A program made the position numbers and the translations under genes. A stretch of DNA of 47,642 bases, from NCBI GenBank assembly GCA_947259985.1, contig CAMYOJ010000011.1, positions 84,262-131,903 on the forward strand, read 5' to 3'. Below are positions 43,765-47,642 of the stretch, one piece after another (the first letter of the stretch is position 1; each line of letters starts with the position of its first letter). Source of the stretch: an uncultured Woeseiaceae bacterium (GTDB lineage Bacteria; Pseudomonadota; Gammaproteobacteria; Steroidobacterales; Woeseiaceae). The notes under the pieces are model-generated. The model did not search any database. It was not told where the DNA came from and saw only the letters and a list, made by a program, of their open reading frames with translations.

Positions 43765-44694
43765 TTGAAACACAAGGCGATTCTCCTGATGGGCCCGACC
43801 GCGTCGGGAAAGACGGAACTGGCCGTCAGCCTCTGCAAGCGGTTTCCGTTCGACGTTATCAGCGTCGATTCGGCGTTGGTTTACCGCGGTATGAACATCG
43901 GCACGGCAAAACCCGATGCCGATGTCCTGCGTCGCACGCCCCATCGCCTGATCGATATTCGCGACCCGGAGCAAGGCTATTCGGCAGGCGAGTTCGTGCG
44001 AGATGCGCGTGCCGCTATGCAGGAGATATTCGCCAACGGTCGCGTACCCTTGCTGGTTGGCGGCACGATGATGTACTTCCGCGCGCTCACGGAAGGTATC
44101 GCCGAGTTGCCGGCTGCCGACGAAGCCGTTCGAGCTGAAATCGATGCGCTGGCAGAGGCATCGGGATGGCCGGCCGTGCATGCAGAGTTGCAAAAGGTCG
44201 ACCCGGCGGCCGCCCGCCGCATTAACCCGAACGACAGCCAGCGCCTGCAGCGTGCTCTCGAGGTCTACAGGCTTAGCCACAAGCCCCTCAGTGACTGGCA
44301 AACCGAAGCGGAGGCGCCGCCTGACGACATCGACTATGTCAGGATCGGCCTGGTCATCGAGCCGCGCAGAATCCTGCACGATCGTATTGCTGAACGGCTT
44401 TCAGGCATGATCGCGAACGGTTTCATCGACGAATTGCGCCGGCTGCGGCAGCGCCCCGGCCTGAAGGGCGAGAGCCCGGCCATGCGTTCGGTCGGGTACC
44501 GCCAGTTCTGGGCCTATCTCGACGGCGAAATCACGCTGGAGGAGGCCGGCGACCGCGCCCTGTTTGCAACGCGGCAGCTCGCCAAGCGGCAGCTGACCTG
44601 GCTACGATCGGAAAAATCGTTATTTTCTGTCGATGCGCTTGAAGCGAACCCAATCGACACCATATCGACGTTTCTGGTGAAACAGTTGAAATGA
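43765..44694 (+). CDS. miaA: tRNA dimethylallyltransferase
   Basis: Adds the dimethylallyl group to A37 of tRNAs reading UNN codons. It has 309 residues. LLMGPTASGKTELAVSL is the P-loop, followed by ISVDSALVYRGMNIGTAKP and VGGTMMYFRAL. TTG 43765, two bases after the mutL stop, is the only sensible start; a longer frame extends into mutL and has no family match. It is followed by hfq as in E. coli. Confidence 0.96.
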   Translation: MKHKAILLMGPTASGKTELAVSLCKRFPFDVISVDSALVYRGMNIGTAKPDADVLRRTPHRLIDIRDPEQGYSAGEFVRDARAAMQEIFANGRVPLLVGGTMMYFRALTEGIAELPAADEAVRAEIDALAEASGWPAVHAELQKVDPAAARRINPNDSQRLQRALEVYRLSHKPLSDWQTEAEAPPDDIDYVRIGLVIEPRRILHDRIAERLSGMIANGFIDELRRLRQRPGLKGESPAMRSVGYRQFWAYLDGEITLEEAGDRALFATRQLAKRQLTWLRSEKSLFSVDALEANPIDTISTFLVKQLK

Positions 44695-44750
44695 CTAATT
44701 GGGCGTATTGCCGCGATTTCCGCTGTGTTAGACTTTTTGCACGCTTAGGC

Positions 44751-44797
44751 CGAATCGTGTGACAGGGCAACCCGGCGCCACCGGGACGCAGGATTCG
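44751..44797 (+). promoter_or_regulatory. Structured 5' leader of hfq
   Basis: CGAATC (44751-44756) pairs with GATTCG (44792-44797) and encloses a strong inner hairpin CCCGG-CGCCA-CCGGG (44771-44785). The flanks ACAGGGCAA and GGGACGCA resemble one half of a GEMM aptamer, but the rest is missing. After it comes an A-rich stretch with several A-R-N triplets and the ribosome site AAGGAG (44818-44823). A likely extended -10, TGTTAGACT, is at 44726-44734. Confidence 0.5.
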
Positions 44798-44830
44798 TGA
44801 GAACAAAAAGGAAAAATAAGGAGACCCAAT

Positions 44831-45076
44831 ATGGCTAAAGGGCAGACGCTACAAGACCCCTTCCTCAATATTTTGCGCAAGGAAAAGGTTCCTGTATCCA
44901 TTTACCTGGTTAACGGCATCAAGCTGCAGGGCCAGGTGGACTCGTTTGATCAGTTCGTCGTGCTGCTGAAAAACAGTGTGAACCAGATGGTTTACAAGCA
45001 TGCTATTTCGACCGTTGTGCCGTCGCGCAACGTTCGCCTGCCGCTGCCGGATGACGAAGCAGGAGATGACGATTAG
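44831..45076 (+). CDS. hfq: RNA chaperone Hfq
   Basis: An Sm-like hexamer that pairs small RNAs with messages. It has 81 residues, with the complete Sm core: [39 protein letters not shown] and the Sm2 block [10 protein letters not shown]. The C-terminal tail is short and acidic (DDEAGDDD), unlike the long E. coli tail. Good AAGGAG eight bases before ATG. It lies between miaA and hflX, the standard order. Confidence 0.98.
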   Translation: MAKGQTLQDPFLNILRKEKVPVSIYLVNGIKLQGQVDSFDQFVVLLKNSVNQMVYKHAISTVVPSRNVRLPLPDDEAGDDD

Positions 45077-45111
45077 GCGAGCGATGACGTCACTCCGCCT
45101 GGAGGTCGTAT

Positions 45112-46428
45112 TTGTTTGAAAGACCGCAGAGCGGCGAGCGAGCTGTCCTCGTCCATGCGAGTCCCGATGGCTTACCCGAAGATTCCGAACGAGAGGAGTT
45201 TGCCGAACTGGCGCGCTCCGCGGGCGCAGTAATCGCAGCTGATCTGATCAGCTCGCGGCGACGGCCCGATCCGCGGTTCTTTATCGGCAAGGGCAAGCTG
45301 GACGAACTCAAGGCGCTCATCCGGGCGAACGATGCCGAACTTGTAATTTCTTCGGCCGCGCTGAGCCCCAGCCAGGAACGCAACCTCGAGCGCGAACTCA
45401 AGTGTCGTGTCGTCGATCGGGCGGGTCTGATTCTCGACATCTTCGCGCAGCGGGCACGCAGCTTCGAGGGCAAGTTGCAGGTCGAACTGGCTCAGCTGGG
45501 GCACCTGTCGACTCGACTGGTCCGTGGCTGGACGCACCTCGAGCGACAGAAGGGCGGCATCGGCCTTCGCGGTCCCGGCGAGACCCAGCTCGAAACTGAC
45601 CGTCGGTTGATTGGCCGGCGCATCCGACAGCTCAGGGAAAGGCTGGAGCATGTTGACACGCGTCGCTCGATGAATCGACGCAACCGGATGCGCGCGGAAA
45701 TACCGACCGTCGCGCTGGTGGGCTACACCAACGCGGGCAAATCAACCTTGTTCAACGCACTCACGGACGCGGACGTATACGTAAAGGACCAGTTGTTCGC
45801 GACGCTCGATCCGACCGTGCGACGCCTCGATTTACCCGAAGGCGGGCATGTCATCCTGGCCGATACGGTCGGATTCGTGCGCGATTTGCCGCATGAATTG
45901 ATCGCAGCCTTCCGCTCGACGCTGCAGGAGGCGCGCGAAGCTGACCTGATCCTGCACCTGATTGATGCGAGCGATCCCAATCGCTGGCAACGTGTGCGCC
46001 AGGTCAATTCGGTGCTAAAGCAACTCGATGCGGACCAGGTGCCGCAAATCCGCGTGTACAATAAGATCGACAAGCTGGATCGAAAGCCGCGTGTCACCAA
46101 CAATCGCGCGGGCGAGGGGCGCGCAGTATGGCTTTCGGCCCTGAGCGGAGAGGGCTTGCCGATGCTCAAAGAGGCGATCGCCCGGCGCCTCAGCCAGAAA
46201 ACCGTACACCGGTACCTGGCACTTTCTCCGGCAGAGGGGCGGCAGAGAGCAAAACTATTTGAGCTTGGTGTGGTCCTTAATGAGGAGGCCCGCGACGATG
46301 GTGGTTGGGCCCTGGAAGTAAAAATGACCGAAAAGGACTTGCGGCGATTCCTAAAGCGTGAAAATCTCGCCGATCATCAACTGGAACCAAAGCCGATGAG
46401 CCCATCGGCGACGGCAGCAAACGAGTAA
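45112..46428 (+). CDS. hflX: GTPase HflX
   Basis: A ribosome-associated GTPase that splits stalled 70S ribosomes, notably after heat. It has 438 residues. The N-terminal HflX domain has RRRPDPRFFIGKGKLDEL and SPSQERNLERELKCRVVDR; the linker GGIGLRGPGETQLETDRRLI is a hallmark. G domain: VGYTNAGKSTLFNAL (about 203-217), DTVGFVRDLPHELI, and NKIDKLD. TTG start at 45112 with GGAGG six to seven bases upstream decides the start. Confidence 0.96.
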   Translation: MFERPQSGERAVLVHASPDGLPEDSEREEFAELARSAGAVIAADLISSRRRPDPRFFIGKGKLDELKALIRANDAELVISSAALSPSQERNLERELKCRVVDRAGLILDIFAQRARSFEGKLQVELAQLGHLSTRLVRGWTHLERQKGGIGLRGPGETQLETDRRLIGRRIRQLRERLEHVDTRRSMNRRNRMRAEIPTVALVGYTNAGKSTLFNALTDADVYVKDQLFATLDPTVRRLDLPEGGHVILADTVGFVRDLPHELIAAFRSTLQEAREADLILHLIDASDPNRWQRVRQVNSVLKQLDADQVPQIRVYNKIDKLDRKPRVTNNRAGEGRAVWLSALSGEGLPMLKEAIARRLSQKTVHRYLALSPAEGRQRAKLFELGVVLNEEARDDGGWALEVKMTEKDLRRFLKRENLADHQLEPKPMSPSATAANE

Positions 46429-46435
46429 ACAGCAA

Positions 46436-47557
46436 ATGGCCTGGAACGAACAAGGTAATGGCAAGGACCCGTGGAAACGAGACGGGGATGAGCCCAACGA
46501 TCTCGATCAGATCGTGCAGGACTGGCAGCGCCGGTTTGGCAGTATTTTAGGTGGCGGCCGCGGGGGTGGTGGCGGTTCCGGCGGCATCGTGCTGGCCGTA
46601 ATGCTGCTGATCGCGTGGGCGTTGACGGGGTTTTACCGGGTCGACGAGGCGGAGCGCGGCGTCGTGCAGCGATTCGGTGCCTATACCGTGACGACGATGC
46701 CGGGGCTGCACTGGCACTGGCCGTACCCGATCGAGACTGTCGATCTGGTCAACACGATCGCAATTTCCAACTACGCGTATCGAACCGAGATGCTGACGGC
46801 CGACGAGCAGTACGTGTTTATCGACATGGTGGTCCAGTATCGACGTTCGGACCCCGTCAAGTACAGCTTCGAAGTGGTCGAGCCGGACCTCACCATGCAG
46901 GACGTCACCGAAAGTGCGCTGCGCGAAGTGGTTGGAACGAGTACGCTGGAGTCGCTCGTGACGGGCCGTCGTGACGAAATCGCCTCGCGTACCCAGGAGG
47001 TTCTGCAGGCCACGATCGATAATTACGGCAACGGCACGGGTATCACCGTGACGTCGATCTCGCTCGAGACAGTTAACTACCCGCAAGCCGTGCAGGCCGC
47101 AGTCGACGATGCGCAGAAAGCGCGTAACGACAGCGAGCGCTATCGACTGGAAGCTGACAAGTACGCAAACGACGTAATACCGAAAGCGGCCGGCGATGCC
47201 CAACGTGTACTCGAAAATGCACGCGCTTACCACGATCGCGTCATCGCGGACGCGCAGGGTGAGGCGGCCCGATTCGAGGCATTGCTGACGGAATACCAGA
47301 AAGCGCCGCGGGTAACGCGGGATCGCCTGTACATCGAGGCGATCGAAGAGGTCTACGGCAATTCAGCGAAGGTACTCATGGACAAGGAAGGCAGTGGCAA
47401 TCTGTTGTACCTGCCGCTCGACAAGATCATCAACCAGTCGGTGCGTCCGACTCCTTCAGGCGAGGCAAATCGGTCCGCGGATTCGCTACCGAACTCGGCA
47501 CAGGCAGAGGCAGAGCAAGAAGCGCGCGATGAACGCGAGAGGAGGATACGACAATGA
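46436..47557 (+). CDS. hflK: FtsH protease regulator HflK
   Basis: With HflC it forms the large periplasm-facing SPFH/band-7 cage that surrounds FtsH. It has 373 residues: a Gly-rich, charged N-terminus (NDLDQIVQDWQRRFG, then a GGGRGGGGGSGG run), one membrane helix at about 45-63 (IVLAVMLLIAWALTGFY), and a band-7 domain from VDEAERGVVQRFGAY onward, then a long helical region (AEAEQEARDERERR at the end). It is seven bases after hflX and overlaps hflC by four. Confidence 0.97.
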   Translation: MAWNEQGNGKDPWKRDGDEPNDLDQIVQDWQRRFGSILGGGRGGGGGSGGIVLAVMLLIAWALTGFYRVDEAERGVVQRFGAYTVTTMPGLHWHWPYPIETVDLVNTIAISNYAYRTEMLTADEQYVFIDMVVQYRRSDPVKYSFEVVEPDLTMQDVTESALREVVGTSTLESLVTGRRDEIASRTQEVLQATIDNYGNGTGITVTSISLETVNYPQAVQAAVDDAQKARNDSERYRLEADKYANDVIPKAAGDAQRVLENARAYHDRVIADAQGEAARFEALLTEYQKAPRVTRDRLYIEAIEEVYGNSAKVLMDKEGSGNLLYLPLDKIINQSVRPTPSGEANRSADSLPNSAQAEAEQEARDERERRIRQ

Positions 47558-47642
47558 ACGGCGGAAAATTTGCAGGCGTTGTCATCGTCGGTATCGCCCT
47601 CATCATCGTGGGCCTGTCGGCGTTTACGGTTAACGAGCGTGA
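47554..47642 (+). CDS. hflC: HflC, N-terminus only (cut by window edge)
   Basis: Partner of HflK in the FtsH-regulating complex. The first 29 codons are present: MNGGKFAGVVIVGIALIIVG then LSAFTVNER, a membrane anchor followed by the V-x-E-R start of the band-7 domain. ATG 47554 overlaps the hflK stop (ATGA). The rest lies beyond the window. Confidence 0.93.
   Translation, partial: MNGGKFAGVVIVGIALIIVGLSAFTVNER

Noticed and set aside
44751-44797. A second complete c-di-GMP riboswitch before hfq
   Set aside because: Only the first hairpin and its flanks resemble the aptamer; the AAAGCC core, second stem and receptor are missing.

Overview
The window reads as a stretch of chromosome from a moderately GC-rich gammaproteobacterium. 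The evidence is a series of gene orders typical of that class: purMN divergent from DUF2066-perM-hda; holC-valS next to pepA and lptFG; pcnB-folK-panBC; and queG divergent from nnr-tsaE-amiC-mutL-miaA-hfq-hflX-hflKC. The TolB/TPR protein, the Atg22-like MFS protein and the TgpA-DUF58-MoxR block would suit a free-living marine lineage such as Woeseiales, but the genus is a guess. No phage, IS element, CRISPR array or defence system is visible.

Layout. 0-1 kb: a cut-off gene for a secreted protein on the minus strand, preceded by a clear cyclic-di-GMP (GEMM-I) riboswitch. 1-6.3 kb: purine synthesis (purM-purN) divergent from DUF2066, CDP-alcohol phosphatidyltransferase, perM and hda, which meet wrbA and an ArsC-like gene tail to tail. 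6.4-9.4 kb: small lipoprotein, acylphosphatase, lytic transglycosylase, proS. 9.4-14.3 kb: a phosphatidylserine-decarboxylase-like protein lacking its self-cleavage serine, family-4 uracil-DNA glycosylase, rimI, prfC and an MFS transporter. 14.3-18.2 kb: TgpA, DUF58 and MoxR proteins in one minus-strand operon. 18.3-25.6 kb: valS, holC and pepA divergent from lptF-lptG, then an RDD protein. 25.6-31.2 kb is the least conserved part: a Tat-exported aldo/keto reductase overlapping a nucleotide-carrier-like transporter, a decayed MAPEG gene, a TolB/TPR protein, two small unknown genes, several intergenic hairpins and tRNA-Glu(CTC). 31.3-35.5 kb: pcnB-folK-deoxynucleoside kinase-panB-panC. 35.5-38.5 kb: a cNMP-like/GGDEF diguanylate cyclase, PPK2 and queG on the minus strand. 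38.6-47.6 kb: the nnr-to-hflC supercluster, with hflC cut by the window edge.

Genes are tightly packed. Many same-strand pairs overlap by 1-4 bases (TGATG or ATGA), which points to translational coupling, and four convergent pairs overlap at their stop codons. The only intergenic stretches that need an explanation hold the riboswitch, the tRNA with its terminator, the MAPEG remnant and several strong hairpins. The clearest regulatory link is cyclic-di-GMP: a cyclase at 36 kb and a c-di-GMP riboswitch at the left edge. Most of the window is housekeeping. I did not find a convincing new multi-gene system; the observations below are single loci worth checking.
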